Below are positions 30,451 through 42,565 of a stretch of 64,000 nt of DNA, piece after piece (position 1 is the first letter of the stretch; each line of letters begins with the position of its first letter). The notes beneath the pieces were generated by a model. That model ran no database searches, was not told the DNA's origin, and saw nothing but the letters and a program-made list of their open reading frames with translations. Origin of the DNA: Pantoea sp. Cy-639 (GTDB lineage: Bacteria; Pseudomonadota; Gammaproteobacteria; Pseudomonadales; Pseudomonadaceae); assembly GCF_011752525.1 (NCBI RefSeq), contig NZ_VWXI01000006.1, positions 248,001 to 312,000 on the forward strand, in the 5' to 3' direction. Both the position numbers and the translations under genes were made by a program.

Positions 30451-31436
30451 GGTCGGTTCTCGGCCATCTGGTAGGCGGTTTCCAGGGCGACGCGCAGGCT
30501 GCCGGTATCGATCTTGCCGGTGCCGGCCAGGTCCAGGGCAGTGCCATGGTCGACCGACGTGCGGATGATCGGCAGGCCCAGCGTCACGTTGACCGCGGCG
30601 CCGAAGCCCTTGTACTTGAGTACGGGCAGGCCTTGGTCGTGGTACATCGCCAGCACCGCGTCGCAGTGCTCCAGATATTTGGGGGTAAACAGGGTATCGG
30701 CTGGCAGCGGACCGCGAAGGTCCATGCCTTCGGCGCGCAGGCGCTCCAGGGCGGGCTCGATGATGTCGATTTCTTCGCGGCCCAGATGGCCGCCTTCACC
30801 GGCGTGCGGATTGAGGCCGCATACCAGGATTCGTGGGTTGTCGATGCCGAACTTGGCGCGCATGTCCGCATGCAGGATGCGGGTGACGCGCTCCAGGCGC
30901 TCGCCTGTGATGGCATCGGCGATTTCGCGCAGGGGCAGGTGAGTGGTCACCAGGGCCACGCGCAGGCCTCGGGTCGCCAGCATCATGACCACTTGCGCGG
31001 TCTGTGTCAGGTCGGCGAGGAATTCGGTGTGCCCGGAAAAGGCGATGCCGCTTTCGTTGATCACGCCCTTGTGCACCGGTGCGGTGATCATGCCGGCGAA
31101 GTCACCGGCAAGGCAGCCCTGTCCGGCGCGAGTAAGGGTTTCCAGGACGAACGCGGCGTTGGCCTTGTCCAGTTGGCCGGCCACCACCCGTTGGGCCAGA
31201 GGCGTATCCCAGACGTACAAGCTGCCAGCGGCAGCGGGTTGCTCGGGGAAGTTGCCGGGGGTGACGGGCAGCAGATTGACGGCCAGCCCCAGCTGCGTGG
31301 CCCGCTCGGCGAGCAGGTCACGGCTGGTGATGGCGATCAGGGGATGGGGCTGGGCCTCGGCGGCGAGCAGCAGGCACAGGTCGGGGCCTATGCCTGCCGG
31401 TTCGCCAGGCGTGACGGCGAAGCGCAGTGGCTTCAC
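30447..31436 (-). CDS. pdxA: 4-hydroxythreonine-4-phosphate dehydrogenase PdxA
   Basis: 329 residues. NAD-dependent oxidation step of the DXP-dependent vitamin B6 pathway. The family opening is [13 protein letters not shown] (8-20). Metal-binding histidines lie in [11 protein letters not shown] and [10 protein letters not shown]. Its start overlaps surA and its stop overlaps rsmA by 4 bp each, so translation is coupled. Confidence 0.98.
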   Translation of the reverse strand: MKPLRFAVTPGEPAGIGPDLCLLLAAEAQPHPLIAITSRDLLAERATQLGLAVNLLPVTPGNFPEQPAAAGSLYVWDTPLAQRVVAGQLDKANAAFVLETLTRAGQGCLAGDFAGMITAPVHKGVINESGIAFSGHTEFLADLTQTAQVVMMLATRGLRVALVTTHLPLREIADAITGERLERVTRILHADMRAKFGIDNPRILVCGLNPHAGEGGHLGREEIDIIEPALERLRAEGMDLRGPLPADTLFTPKYLEHCDAVLAMYHDQGLPVLKYKGFGAAVNVTLGLPIIRTSVDHGTALDLAGTGKIDTGSLRVALETAYQMAENRP

Positions 31437-32752
31437 TTGGCCGCCTGGTCGGCGCCAGGCAGTTTGATCTCGACGTAGGCTTCGTCGCGGATCTGGCGCA
31501 GCCAGGTCTGCAGCTCTTCGTCGTACTTGCGGTTGCGCAGCACGTTCATGGCCTGCTGCTCGCGGGCCTTGTCAGTGCTGTCGGTAGCACGGCGGCCCAG
31601 CACTTCGAGCACGTGCCAGCCGTATTGGGTACGGAATGGACGGGTCACTTCGCCTTGCTGGGCGGTGGCCATCTGCTCGCGGAATTCCGGTACCAGGCTG
31701 TTCGGGTCGACCCAGTCGAGATCGCCGCCGTGCAGTGCCGAGCCTGGGTCTTCCGAGAAGCTCTTCGCCAGTTCGCCGAAGTCCTCGCCGCTCTTGATGC
31801 GGTCGTACAGGCGATCAGCCAGTTGCTCGGTCGCGGCTTCGCTGCGGATTTCGCTCGGTTTGATCAGGATATGGCGCACGTGGACTTCGTCACGCAGCAC
31901 GCTTTCGCCGCCACCACGCTTCTCCTCGAGCTTGAGGATCAGGAAGCCGTTGGGGATGCGGATCGGCTGGGTGATGTCGCCGATGGCCATGCTGCTGAGC
32001 ATCTTGGCGAAGTCCGGTGGCAGCTGGCCTGCCTTGCGCCAGCCCATTTCGCCGCCTTCCAGGGCGTTTTCGCTGGCGGAGCGGGCGATGGCCATCTGGC
32101 CGAAGTCCGCACCCTGGCGAAGCTGCTGGTACACCTGGCCGGCCTGTTGGGCGGCGGCCTGGATGGTGGTGGAGTTGGCGCTTTCCGGCGTCGGAATGAG
32201 GATGTTGGCCAGGCGGAACTCTTCGGAGAGCTGCATCTTGCCCAGGTCCGAGTTGAGGAAGTTCTTCACTTCCTGCTCCGACACCTGGATACGCTCGGCG
32301 ACGCGACGCTGGCGCACGCGGCTGATGATCATCTCGCGCTTGATCTGGTCGCGGGCATCGTTGTACGACAGGCCGTCATGGGCCAGTGCCGCGCGGAACT
32401 GCTCCAGCGACATGCCGTTGCGCTGGGCGATGGTGCCCACGGCCTGGTTCAGTTCCTCGTCGGTGATGCGAATGCCGGAACGTTCGCCGATCTGCAGTTG
32501 CAGGTTCTCGACGATCAGGCGCTCCAGCACCTGCTGTTCCAGGGCGCCGACCGGTGGCACGCCACCACCGCGCTTGGCGATGGTCTGCTGGACCTCGCGC
32601 ACACGCTGGTCGAGCTGGCTCTGCATGACCACGTCGTTGTCGACGATGGCCACTACACGGTCGATGGGCTGGACAGCGGCATGCACCGCGCCACTCAGCA
32701 ATACGGCGCCCAGCATCAGCGGGCGCAGACGATCAATAAGCTTGCTCTTCAC
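31433..32752 (-). CDS. surA: Periplasmic chaperone/peptidyl-prolyl isomerase SurA
   Basis: 439 residues. Escorts outer-membrane proteins, notably the LptD made by the gene upstream, across the periplasm. A signal peptide ([16 protein letters not shown]) ends near residue 21, followed by an N-terminal chaperone region and two parvulin domains (~170-275 and ~285-385, the latter with VRHILIKP). The start is a GTG at 32752, overlapping the end of lptD by 20 bp; the open frame above it lies within lptD. Confidence 0.95.
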   Translation of the reverse strand: MKSKLIDRLRPLMLGAVLLSGAVHAAVQPIDRVVAIVDNDVVMQSQLDQRVREVQQTIAKRGGGVPPVGALEQQVLERLIVENLQLQIGERSGIRITDEELNQAVGTIAQRNGMSLEQFRAALAHDGLSYNDARDQIKREMIISRVRQRRVAERIQVSEQEVKNFLNSDLGKMQLSEEFRLANILIPTPESANSTTIQAAAQQAGQVYQQLRQGADFGQMAIARSASENALEGGEMGWRKAGQLPPDFAKMLSSMAIGDITQPIRIPNGFLILKLEEKRGGGESVLRDEVHVRHILIKPSEIRSEAATEQLADRLYDRIKSGEDFGELAKSFSEDPGSALHGGDLDWVDPNSLVPEFREQMATAQQGEVTRPFRTQYGWHVLEVLGRRATDSTDKAREQQAMNVLRNRKYDEELQTWLRQIRDEAYVEIKLPGADQAAK

Positions 32753-35540
32753 GTGTACGGTAACCTTGAATGCCTTTGTCCAGGAACGACTCGACCTTGT
32801 TGCCGACAACGCCGCCGAGGCCTTTGAGCACGACCTGCAGGAAGATGCCGTGGTCGCCTTTCTCGTTTTGCGGGGTTGCCTGGCTGAAGTCGTCGTAGTC
32901 CATCCAGTAACGGTTGATCAGACGCAGCTTCCAGCAGCAGTTGTCATACTCGAAACCACCCATTGCCTCGAGGGTACGGTTGCGGTTGTAGTCATGCTGC
33001 CAGCGGGCGATGACGTTCCATTGCGGCACGAGCGGCCAGATGACCGAGAAGTCGTGCTGCTGGATCTTGTAGTAATCCTTGATGTAGTTCGGGTCGCCCG
33101 GCGTGCCGTAGTCACCACCGCCCACTTTCCAGGTACCGGTCAACTGGTCGTAGGTGATCAGGTCGTTGCGGTAGCGATAACCGAGGTTGACGATCTTGTT
33201 CGGGTTGTCTTCAGGCTGGTAGTGGAACATCGCGCTGCCCGAGCGGGTGCTGCGGCTGTCCGGATCCCAGTTGAAGTCCGAATTGAAGCGCCAGTCGCGG
33301 TTGAAGGCGTACTCGTATTCCAGGGCGTACGGCGAGACGTTTGCCTGAGTGTCCTTGCGGGTGCGGTAGTCGATACCTGGCAGCTGGACCTTGCGGTCCT
33401 TGAAGTAGTACGCCTGGCCGATGCTGAAGCGCTGGCGCTGGAAGCCGTTGTCTTCGATCCAGCGGTTGGTCACGCCGAGCGACAGTTTGTTCTCGTCACC
33501 GATACGATCGGAACCGCTGAAGCGATTGTCGCGGAACAGCGACGCATAGTCGAAGGTGCTCTCGGCAGTGTCGAACAGCGGAATGTCCCTCTGGTCCTTG
33601 TAAGGCACATAGAGATAGAACAAACGCGGTTCGAGAGTCTGGCGGTAGTTGGTGCCGAACAACTGGGTATTACGGTCGAAATACAGGCCGCTGTCGACGC
33701 TGAAGATTGGTATGTCGCGGTTCAGATTGCTCTTGTAGTCGCCATAGAGGTCAACCCGTCCAGGATTGGCGGCGAGATCCTGCTTGCCCCTGCTGTCCAG
33801 ATCAAGATCGTAGTGCGTGTAGACGTACTTCAGTTTCGGTGTGATGAAGCCATAGCTGGCTTCCATCGGCAGGCTGATCGCTGGGGCGACATTCAGGCGC
33901 GTACCGTTGGCCCGAGCGACGCCAAAGATGTTCTCGTCAAGGCGACGGCCTGGGGCTCCGGCGCTGATGTCCGGATTACCGTCCTTGTCCCTGACGAAGT
34001 CGTGTTTCAGGTCACGATCGAAACGGACAGCTTCGGTATCGTAGGTCAGGTCGACCCCGCCTGGATGGAACGGCAGCTTACCGTTGAAGGTGATCTGCGG
34101 CAGCCGGTCGTACGGGGTGATCTGCGAAATGGTTGTCAGTTCATAAGCCTGCAGGTTCAGGCGCGCGGTGTAGTTGTCACCGCGATAGGTCAATGCACCC
34201 TGCTGGTTGAGGAAGTCTTGGCGCTCGACACCGATCTGCCCAGTTTCCAGGTCCTGGAAGTAGAACGGATCACTGATCTTGGTGTAATCGACGTCAGTCG
34301 ACAGGCGCTCGTCCAGGCCGCCCTTGTGCTGCCAGTTGACCATCCAGCGTTCTTTCTTGTAGTCCGTCTGCAGCTTGCGGTCGTTGTCCTCGTCGCTGAG
34401 GTACGCGCCGCCGAACTGGCCTTCGCTGGACTTGGTGAGGTAGCGGAACTCGCCTTCCATCATCATGCCGCGCTTGGCCATGTAGCGCGGATACAAGGTG
34501 GCGTCGTAGTTCGGCGCCAGGTTGAAGTAGTACGGCGTCAGCAGCATGAAGCCGGTATCGCTGCTGGTGCTGAACGACGGCGGCAGGAAGCCAGACTGGC
34601 GGCGGTCGTCGATCGGGAAGTAGATGTACGGGGTGTAGAACACCGGCAGGTCCTTGACCCGCAGGGTGACGTTGGTCGCGGTGCCGAAGCCGGTGGCCGG
34701 GTTCAGGGTGATGTTGTTGCCCTTGAGCTGCCACGCGTTGCTGCCCGGCTCACAGGTGGTATAGGTACCGTCCTTGAGGCGGATGATGGCGTTTTCCGCA
34801 CGCTTGGCGTACAGCGCGTTGCCGCGGATGTGCGACTTGTGCATCACGTATTCGGCGTTGTCGACCCGGGCTTCGCCAGTGTCGAGCTGGATCTGCGCTT
34901 CGTCGCCGACCACCAGGGTGCCGTTGTCGCGGATCTTGACGTTGCCCTTGAGCTCGCCGCGGTTCTCGGTCTGGTACAGGTTGGCCTCGTCCGCCTCGGC
35001 CTGCATGCTGCCCTGGCGCATGACCACGTTACCGGCGAGCGTGGCGATCTGCTGCTCTTGCTGGTACTTGGAGACCTTGGCGTTGATGTAGGTGGGCGAC
35101 TCGTCCTTGGGCGTGGAGTCGTTCATGCCCGGGCGAGGAGGCTCGATGTAGGCGCCACCGCAGTATGGACCGGTCTCGGCCAGCTGGGCAGGGGTGAGCT
35201 TGTCACGGGGAACCCAGTCCAGATGGCTGTAGTCCTCGCTACGCGACTTCAGGCCACGGCCCTTGGCCTCGGTGACCAGCATGGGCTTGTCGGCCTGGGC
35301 CTCGGCAACCTCGGACGAGGCTTCGCCGCCGCTGCTTGCCGCCGCGCCCGGGTGAACCGGGCGCGGCGGCAGGTTGGCAGCGGTCTTGGGCTTGCAGTCC
35401 CAACCGCCGGCAGCGGACACTTGGCAGTCGAACTGCTCGGCCGCTACCACGTAAGACGTGGCCAATGGTTGCAGGGCCAGCAGACCGCCAGTCACCAGCA
35501 ATGGAAACTTTCTACGAAACGCGGGGGAATTCAATGCCAT
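32733..35540 (-). CDS. lptD: LPS-assembly outer-membrane protein LptD
   Basis: 935 residues. Inserts lipopolysaccharide into the outer leaflet with LptE. A signal peptide ([20 protein letters not shown]) ends near residue 29. Next comes a Pseudomonas-type extension rich in Ala, Pro and Glu (~40-100), the periplasmic OstA/LptA-like jellyroll (~145-275) and a large beta-barrel to the end. Cys residues near the N-terminus (QFDC, WDC) and near the C-terminus (DNCCWKLR) are placed to form the family's interdomain disulfides. It heads the group and diverges from amgK. Confidence 0.97.
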   Translation of the reverse strand: MALNSPAFRRKFPLLVTGGLLALQPLATSYVVAAEQFDCQVSAAGGWDCKPKTAANLPPRPVHPGAAASSGGEASSEVAEAQADKPMLVTEAKGRGLKSRSEDYSHLDWVPRDKLTPAQLAETGPYCGGAYIEPPRPGMNDSTPKDESPTYINAKVSKYQQEQQIATLAGNVVMRQGSMQAEADEANLYQTENRGELKGNVKIRDNGTLVVGDEAQIQLDTGEARVDNAEYVMHKSHIRGNALYAKRAENAIIRLKDGTYTTCEPGSNAWQLKGNNITLNPATGFGTATNVTLRVKDLPVFYTPYIYFPIDDRRQSGFLPPSFSTSSDTGFMLLTPYYFNLAPNYDATLYPRYMAKRGMMMEGEFRYLTKSSEGQFGGAYLSDEDNDRKLQTDYKKERWMVNWQHKGGLDERLSTDVDYTKISDPFYFQDLETGQIGVERQDFLNQQGALTYRGDNYTARLNLQAYELTTISQITPYDRLPQITFNGKLPFHPGGVDLTYDTEAVRFDRDLKHDFVRDKDGNPDISAGAPGRRLDENIFGVARANGTRLNVAPAISLPMEASYGFITPKLKYVYTHYDLDLDSRGKQDLAANPGRVDLYGDYKSNLNRDIPIFSVDSGLYFDRNTQLFGTNYRQTLEPRLFYLYVPYKDQRDIPLFDTAESTFDYASLFRDNRFSGSDRIGDENKLSLGVTNRWIEDNGFQRQRFSIGQAYYFKDRKVQLPGIDYRTRKDTQANVSPYALEYEYAFNRDWRFNSDFNWDPDSRSTRSGSAMFHYQPEDNPNKIVNLGYRYRNDLITYDQLTGTWKVGGGDYGTPGDPNYIKDYYKIQQHDFSVIWPLVPQWNVIARWQHDYNRNRTLEAMGGFEYDNCCWKLRLINRYWMDYDDFSQATPQNEKGDHGIFLQVVLKGLGGVVGNKVESFLDKGIQGYRTREEQAY

Positions 35541-35642
35541 CTTATTAGTCCGGGCTTCCTGCGTGCCATCTGCCCGCGTGTGGGGGCCGCACGCCTCTCG
35601 ATGGTCTGAAAAAGATGCTGGATAATAAAGCATGACCCGCTT

Positions 35643-35658
35643 GACGGCTAGGGCCGTC
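35643..35658 (+). promoter_or_regulatory. Hairpin in the amgK 5' leader
   Basis: GACGGC-TAGG-GCCGTC, a perfect 6-bp stem with a 4-nt loop, ends immediately before the GGAG Shine-Dalgarno of amgK. It could modulate initiation or just stabilise the 5' end. Function is inferred. Confidence 0.4.
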
Positions 35659-35671
35659 GGAGACCCTTGTA

Positions 35672-37359
<1,688 letters not shown>

Positions 37360-37360
37360 C

Positions 37361-38125
37361 ATGTGGTGGCCAAGCACAGTGATTGGTGCCGGGGCCGGTT
37401 TTGCCTTGGCCAGCATCCCCGGGGCATTGCTCGGGGCCTTGCTGGGCCAGGCCATGGACCGGCGCCTGCGTCTTCAGGGATGGGACGATGTACGCGCGCG
37501 CCTGGGCGGGCGGCCGACGCTACGTGACGAAGAATTGCTGTTCGTGCTGCTGGGGCGCCTGGCCAAGAGCGACGGCCGGGTCGCCGAGGGGCATATCCAG
37601 CAGGCGCGCCAGGAAATGACTCGCCTGGATCTGGCCGAGCCGGCGCGGTTGCAGGCCATCGCGGCGTTCAACCGCGGCAAGGCGGGCAAGGAGCGGCTGG
37701 GGCAGCATCTGCGCCGGGTCCGCCAGCAACCGCATGCTGTCGAAGGCACGTTGCGTGCCTGTTGGCGCATGGTCTGGGCCGATGGCAAGGCCGGGCGTCG
37801 AGAGTGCGAACTGGTGCTGGGCTGGGGCGAGCAGATGGGCCTGAGCCGTAACCAGGTGCAGGCCATGTCGCATGATTACGAGCCGCGCAAGTCGGCGGTG
37901 GAGAACGGCACCATGACCTATGTCGCCGCACTGCGCCTGCTCGGGGTGGAAGCCGATACTGAAGCCGATCTGGTCAAGCAGGCCTACCGGCGTCTGCTCA
38001 GCCGCCACCACCCAGACAAGCTGTCGGGCAGTGGCGCCAGCGAGGCCAAGGTGCGCGAGGCCACCGAACTGACCCGGGAGCTGCACCAGGCCTACGCGAT
38101 GATTCGCAAGCGGCGCGGGTTGTAG
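37361..38125 (+). CDS. djlA: DjlA-like membrane-anchored J-domain protein
   Basis: 254 residues. An N-terminal hydrophobic segment (~5-31) serves as an anchor, then a TerB-like helical domain (~50-165), and a C-terminal J domain with HPD at 217-219 (RLLSRHHPDKL). DjlA-type proteins stimulate DnaK ATPase at the membrane. It starts 1 bp after murU and is probably co-transcribed. Confidence 0.93.
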   Translation: MWWPSTVIGAGAGFALASIPGALLGALLGQAMDRRLRLQGWDDVRARLGGRPTLRDEELLFVLLGRLAKSDGRVAEGHIQQARQEMTRLDLAEPARLQAIAAFNRGKAGKERLGQHLRRVRQQPHAVEGTLRACWRMVWADGKAGRRECELVLGWGEQMGLSRNQVQAMSHDYEPRKSAVENGTMTYVAALRLLGVEADTEADLVKQAYRRLLSRHHPDKLSGSGASEAKVREATELTRELHQAYAMIRKRRGL

Positions 38126-38165
38126 CGCGCCTCAGGCTGGCCCGCTCATTCGCAGCGGGCCAGGC

Positions 38166-39188
38166 TCAGTCCTCTTCCTTGGGCGTCAGCCAGCCGCGTA
38201 CCCGGCGCAGCAGTTGCTCCTGTTCTGCCGCCTGGTTGCCGGGCATGGCGATCAGCGACAACTGACGGTACTGGCTGTCCTTCTGGCGCTTGCTCGCCTG
38301 CAGGCGCTGCTGGGCGGCCAGGCGATCCTGGGTGCGCGTCGCGTAGTAGATATCTGCGGTCGGCACCTTCAGTGTCGGCGTCAGGCTTTGCAGGTCGTGC
38401 TCGACCCGGGCAGGCGTCTGGGCGGCGACCATCACCAGTTTTTGCACTTGGGGTGGCTGCTTCTCGTTGAGGTAGCGCGCAGCCCAGTAGGCGCCGCTGC
38501 CATTGCCGAGCAGGACGATGCTGCGCGCCTTCTGCTGCTGGGCATAGGCCACGGCGGCGTCGAGGCGGGCAAAGATACGCTCGGCGTCGGCCTCGTCGTT
38601 GTGCTCGGCGGCCTCCGCGGCATCGGTGCTTTCAGCGGTGTCCGCCTCTGGCGCGGTGGCCTGGGCGACATTGGCATTGGCGTCCGCCGGGGTGTCCTTG
38701 GCCGGTGCCGACTCGCCCTGCTCCTTGTTCGCTGCGGCAGCGGGCTTGGGTTCGACCCGTGCTTGCGGGCGTTCGGCCAGCAGGTCCGGCAGGCTGACAC
38801 TCAAGGTGTGCCAGCCGACATCCGGGAAACCACGGCGCAACGGGCCGACGGTCACTGGCCAGTCGGCGTTTTCACCGGCGCCTGGGACGATGATCACGGC
38901 ACCTTTCGGATCGCTGTCGTTGGCCGGTTTCCACAGGGCCAGGAAGTTTTCGCTGTTGGCTTGCAGGGTCTGCTGTTCGGCCTTGGGCACCTGGCGCTCG
39001 AGGGCCAGGGCGTCATCCTGGCTGCGTTCGAGCAATGGCGGGCGTGGCGCGGGTGCGGCGGCTTCGGCGGCGCTGGTCGCGGTTTTCTCCGCATCGGCGG
39101 CTTGTGCACCAAGTGGCAGGAGCGACGCCAGGCAGAACATTGCCAGCGACGTGCGATAGAGTGTGAGCATTGATCGGTCCAGGGCCAT
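38166..39188 (-). CDS. DUF3530 family protein, exported
   Basis: 340 residues (334 if the second ATG at 39170 is used, which places the signal sequence TSLAMFCLASLLPLGAQA near the start). A DUF3530 alpha/beta-hydrolase-like domain is visible, with VIIVPGAGENADWP and SIVLLGNGSGAYWAARYL, the latter resembling a nucleophile elbow. The middle (~155-210) is a low-complexity insert of Ala, Glu, Asp, Pro and Thr. Function unknown; convergent with djlA. Confidence 0.85.
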   Translation of the reverse strand: MALDRSMLTLYRTSLAMFCLASLLPLGAQAADAEKTATSAAEAAAPAPRPPLLERSQDDALALERQVPKAEQQTLQANSENFLALWKPANDSDPKGAVIIVPGAGENADWPVTVGPLRRGFPDVGWHTLSVSLPDLLAERPQARVEPKPAAAANKEQGESAPAKDTPADANANVAQATAPEADTAESTDAAEAAEHNDEADAERIFARLDAAVAYAQQQKARSIVLLGNGSGAYWAARYLNEKQPPQVQKLVMVAAQTPARVEHDLQSLTPTLKVPTADIYYATRTQDRLAAQQRLQASKRQKDSQYRQLSLIAMPGNQAAEQEQLLRRVRGWLTPKEED

Positions 39189-39265
39189 GAAGTTAGCGGC
39201 AGCCTAATGGTATTTGTCCGTGACGGCCACGCCTGGTGGCCGCCCTTGCCAAGACGAGCGTAGAG

Positions 39266-41650
39266 ATGAAACGAGTGCGTTGCCTGTGGGTTATCGGCTG
39301 GTTGTGTCTTCCCTTGATCGCCTTGGCGCGGCCCGATGCACCAGCGCCGCAGGTGCTGGTGCCTGCCCAGCAACAGTGGCTGGACACGCACCGCAGTCTG
39401 CGCGTGGGCCTGGTGCTGCAGGCACCCTACGCTCAGTTCGACCGGCGCCTGCAACAGTTCTACGGGCTCAATGCCGATCTGGTCGGCGCCTTGGCCAAGA
39501 TCTTGCGCCTGGACCTGACCTGGCGTGGTTTTGCCGACGAGGCCGCGCTGGAGCACGCCTTGGTGGCCGGCGAGATCGATTTCGCCCCGGGGCTGGTCCA
39601 GACCCCTGCCAGCCTGCGCACCTGGCTGTTCAGCGATCCTTACATGCGAGTGCCACAACTGTTGGTGGGGCCGCGCAGCGGCGCACTGACGGTGGACCTG
39701 GAGGCGCTCGGTGCCGGCGAACGCGTCGCGCTACGCATGCCATCGAAGCTTGCCGACTACTTGCGCGGCAACTATGCCAACCTGAACCTGCAGGGCGTGC
39801 CCAGTGAGCGCGAAGCCCTGCAACTGGTGTTGGGTGGGCAGGCTGCCTTGGCCGTGCTGGATGAGGCGCAGCTCAGCCGGCTTTCCCGGGAAAGCGAGTT
39901 CGGTGACTTGGCGGTAGTGGGTGATATCGGCTTGCCGCAGTTGCTGCGTATCGGTTCGCGACGCGACTGGCCAGTGCTTGCCGAGGTGCTCGAACGCGGA
40001 CTGCAGGCCTTGCCGGCGAAGGAGTTGGAGCAGATGCACCAGCGCTGGTTGCAACCGCGCTCCCCGCGTTTTTCCGAGTCTGCGGGGTTCTGGCAGAACC
40101 TGGCCCTGCTGCTGGGTTTGTCGCTGCTTTGCGCGCTGCTCACCCTGACCTGGCAGCGCCGCCAGCAACGCGGGTTGGAGCGAGGCTTGCTGGCCGCGCG
40201 GGAGAGCCTGGCCGAGCGTCAGGTACGCGAGGAGGCCTTGCGCCTCAGCCAGTTTTCCATCGACCAGAGCACGGTCGGGATCTTCTGGGTCAACTGGGAC
40301 AGTCATGTGCGCTACGCCAACCCTGCTGCCGAGCGCATGCTGGGGTTTGCCGAAGGGGCACTGCTGGATCGCCCGTTGGCCGATATCGAACCGACCCTGG
40401 ACATGGACCGCTGGCTGCAACTGTGGCGCCGCGCCCGCTCGGGGGAGGGCGATCTGCGTTTCGACAGCCAGTGCCGGCGGGCCGATGGCAGCCTGCTGCC
40501 GGTGGAGCTGTCGCTGTCGTTCCTGCGTTTTCGCGATGCCGAATACCTGGTGCTGTTCCTCACCGACGTGACCGAGCGCCAGCGGGCCCTGGCCGCCTTG
40601 CGCGAGAGCGAGGCGCGGCTCAAGGGCATCGCGGGCAATGTCCCTGGGCTGGTGTTTCGTCTCGAGCGCGATCCGGCCGAGGGCGATCCGGAGTTTCCCT
40701 ACATCAGCGAGGGCAGCGAGGCGTTGGTCGGCTATACGCCCGCGGCGATCCAGCACCCGCAGATGGGCCTGCGCAACCTGGTCCACCCGGAAGACCGTGC
40801 CGATTATCACCGCGTCCAGGACCTGGCCTTGGCCAGCGACCGCGATTGGTCCTGGCAAGGGCGCATCCTCACCCGTGACGGTGAGCAGCGCTGGGCTGAT
40901 ATCAAGGCCACCACCCGCCGCCTGGGCGATGGCCGCATGGTCTGGGACGGCGTGGTCTGGGACATCACCCAGGGCAAGCAGAGCGAGTTGGCGCTGGCCA
41001 CCTCCCAGGAGCAGTTGCGGGAATTGTCGGCGCATCTGGAAAGCGTGCGCGAGGAGGAGAAGGCCCGCATTGCCCGTGAAGTGCACGATGAGCTGGGGCA
41101 GATGCTCACGGTGCTCAAGCTGGAGGTGTCGATGTGCGAGCTGGCCTATGCCGAGCTCGACGACGGCCTCAACGAGCGCCTGGCCAGCATGAAGCGTCTG
41201 ATCGCCCAGTTGTTCCAGCAGGTGCGCGACGTGGCCACGGCATTGCGTCCGCCGATCCTGGATGCCGGCATCGCTTCGGCGATCGAGTGGCAGGCCCGGC
41301 GTTTCGAGGCGCGCACCGGTATACCTTGTCTGGTGCAGGTCCCGGAGCACCTTTCGCCGTTGAGCGATGCCAGGGCCACCGGATTGTTCCGGATCCTGCA
41401 GGAGGCGCTGACCAATGTCATGCGCCATGCCCGGGCGCACACGGTGCAGATCGACTTGCTGTCCGAAGATGGGCTGCTGCGAATGACGATCATCGACGAC
41501 GGTGGCGGTTTTTGCGTCGACGAAACCCGACCGACGTCGTTCGGCCTGGTCGGGGTTCGCGAACGGGTACTGATGCTCGGCGGCAGCATGACCCTGGACA
41601 GCGAGCCGGGCGAGGGCACCAGCCTGAGCGTGGCGATTCCTTTGGCGTAG
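39266..41650 (+). CDS. NarL-type sensor histidine kinase with SBP3 and PAS domains
   Basis: 794 residues. A signal segment (WVIGWLCLPLIALA) precedes a periplasmic solute-binding type-3 domain (~40-265), a transmembrane helix (~283-300, LALLLGLSLLCALLTL), and two PAS/PAC regions (~325-440 and ~450-575). The dimerisation/phosphoacceptor domain is HisKA_3-type with His607 (AREVHDELGQML), followed by an HATPase domain (NVMRHARAH, DDGGGFCV). It lies 12 bp before the cognate regulator. The internal ATG at 39266 was chosen as it begins the signal sequence. Confidence 0.92.
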   Translation: MKRVRCLWVIGWLCLPLIALARPDAPAPQVLVPAQQQWLDTHRSLRVGLVLQAPYAQFDRRLQQFYGLNADLVGALAKILRLDLTWRGFADEAALEHALVAGEIDFAPGLVQTPASLRTWLFSDPYMRVPQLLVGPRSGALTVDLEALGAGERVALRMPSKLADYLRGNYANLNLQGVPSEREALQLVLGGQAALAVLDEAQLSRLSRESEFGDLAVVGDIGLPQLLRIGSRRDWPVLAEVLERGLQALPAKELEQMHQRWLQPRSPRFSESAGFWQNLALLLGLSLLCALLTLTWQRRQQRGLERGLLAARESLAERQVREEALRLSQFSIDQSTVGIFWVNWDSHVRYANPAAERMLGFAEGALLDRPLADIEPTLDMDRWLQLWRRARSGEGDLRFDSQCRRADGSLLPVELSLSFLRFRDAEYLVLFLTDVTERQRALAALRESEARLKGIAGNVPGLVFRLERDPAEGDPEFPYISEGSEALVGYTPAAIQHPQMGLRNLVHPEDRADYHRVQDLALASDRDWSWQGRILTRDGEQRWADIKATTRRLGDGRMVWDGVVWDITQGKQSELALATSQEQLRELSAHLESVREEEKARIAREVHDELGQMLTVLKLEVSMCELAYAELDDGLNERLASMKRLIAQLFQQVRDVATALRPPILDAGIASAIEWQARRFEARTGIPCLVQVPEHLSPLSDARATGLFRILQEALTNVMRHARAHTVQIDLLSEDGLLRMTIIDDGGGFCVDETRPTSFGLVGVRERVLMLGGSMTLDSEPGEGTSLSVAIPLA

Positions 41651-41662
41651 GGGAGAACGAAG

Positions 41663-42292
41663 GTGATTCGAGTGCTGGTGGCGGAAGACCACACCATTGT
41701 CCGGGAAGGCATCAAGCAGTTGATCGGCCTGGCCAGGGACATGCAGGTGGTGGGCGAGGCGGGAAACGGGGAGCAGTTGCTGGAGAGTTTGCGCCAGACG
41801 CCTTGCGAAGTGGTGTTGCTGGATATCTCCATGCCTGGGGTGAACGGCCTTGAGGCTATCCCGCGGATTCGTGCCCTGGTCAACCCGCCGGCGATCCTCA
41901 TGCTGTCGATGCACGACGAGGCACAGATGGCGGCCCGGGCGCTCAAGGCCGGTGCTGCCGGTTATGCGACCAAGGACAGTGAGCCTGCCTTGCTGCTCAG
42001 CGCCATCCGCCGGGTCGCGGGGGGAGGGCGCTATATCGACCCGGCGCTGGCCGACCGCATGGTGTTCGAAGTCGGCCTGACCGAGACCCGGCCGCTGCAC
42101 ACGCTGTTGTCCGAGCGTGAGTTTTCGGTGTTCGAGCGCCTGGCCCAGGGTGCCAACGTCAACGATATCGCCCAGCAGCTGGCGCTTTCGAACAAGACCA
42201 TCAGTACCCACAAGGCGCGCCTGATGCAGAAGCTCAAGGTCAACTCGCTGGCAGAGCTGGTGAAGTACGCCATGGAGCACAAGCTGGTCTGA
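41663..42292 (+). CDS. LuxR/NarL-family response regulator
   Basis: 209 residues. The receiver domain has acidic residues Glu8/Asp9, phosphoacceptor Asp54 (LLDISMPG) and Lys104; the C-terminal LuxR helix-turn-helix contains LSEREFSVFERLAQG and NKTISTHKARLMQKL. The start is a GTG with GGGGAGAA upstream. Partner of the preceding kinase. Targets are unknown; the adjacent ABC operon is a candidate by position only. Confidence 0.93.
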   Translation: MIRVLVAEDHTIVREGIKQLIGLARDMQVVGEAGNGEQLLESLRQTPCEVVLLDISMPGVNGLEAIPRIRALVNPPAILMLSMHDEAQMAARALKAGAAGYATKDSEPALLLSAIRRVAGGGRYIDPALADRMVFEVGLTETRPLHTLLSEREFSVFERLAQGANVNDIAQQLALSNKTISTHKARLMQKLKVNSLAELVKYAMEHKLV

Positions 42293-42311
42293 TTACGACA
42301 CTGCAGAAGTG

Positions 42312-42344
42312 GCCTTGCGTCGCGAAAGGGCTGCGCGGCAGCCC
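42312..42344. repeat. REP-like element after the response regulator gene
   Basis: The sequence CCTTGCGTCGCGAAAGGGC followed by TGCGCGGCAGCCC carries the CTTTCGCGAC-type core of a Pseudomonas REP variant; GGGCTGC-GCG-GCAGCCC (42328-42344) is a perfect 7-bp hairpin. Confidence 0.6.
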
Positions 42345-42492
42345 GACGGTGTCTGCCGTGCGGCTGCCAATGGCGGTTCTTTCTCGATACAGGGCCGCAG
42401 TCTGAGTGAGGGGGAATGTTCTGAACGCGCCATCCCTGTAGGGCAATCCCTACCCCAGGCCTTCCATCCGGCTGATGGCATTCTCTCAGTCC

Positions 42493-42512
42493 CCCCGATT
42501 TCCGGGGCTTTT
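42493..42512 (+). terminator. Possible weak terminator upstream of the ABC operon
   Basis: CCCCG-ATTTC-CGGGG followed by CTTTT. The stem is only 5 bp, so strength is doubtful; it could end the response-regulator transcript 200 bp beyond its stop. Confidence 0.4.
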
Positions 42513-42565
42513 CGCCTGATCTAGGCTGTTGCCCACGCAGTCATTCCAACAAGAAGGTGCAGGGC

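Larger units (their letters stand above)
42293..42565. other. Intergenic region between the response regulator and the ABC operon
   Basis: 273 bp without a gene. A REP-like hairpin sits at 42328-42344 and a short GC hairpin with TTTT at 42493-42512. The operon's promoter is expected in the last 60 bp; TAGGCT near 42522 is a possible -10 without a clear -35. Confidence 0.5.

Noticed and set aside
31527..35609. Very long plus-strand open frame (1360 codons) opposite surA and lptD
   Set aside because: High-GC antisense shadow: the minus strand encodes recognisable SurA and LptD, and the plus frame has no family resemblance and is rich in Ala, Arg and Val.
39731..42280. 849-codon minus-strand frame opposite the sensor kinase and regulator
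   Set aside because: Runs across two convincing plus-strand genes and their 12-bp gap.
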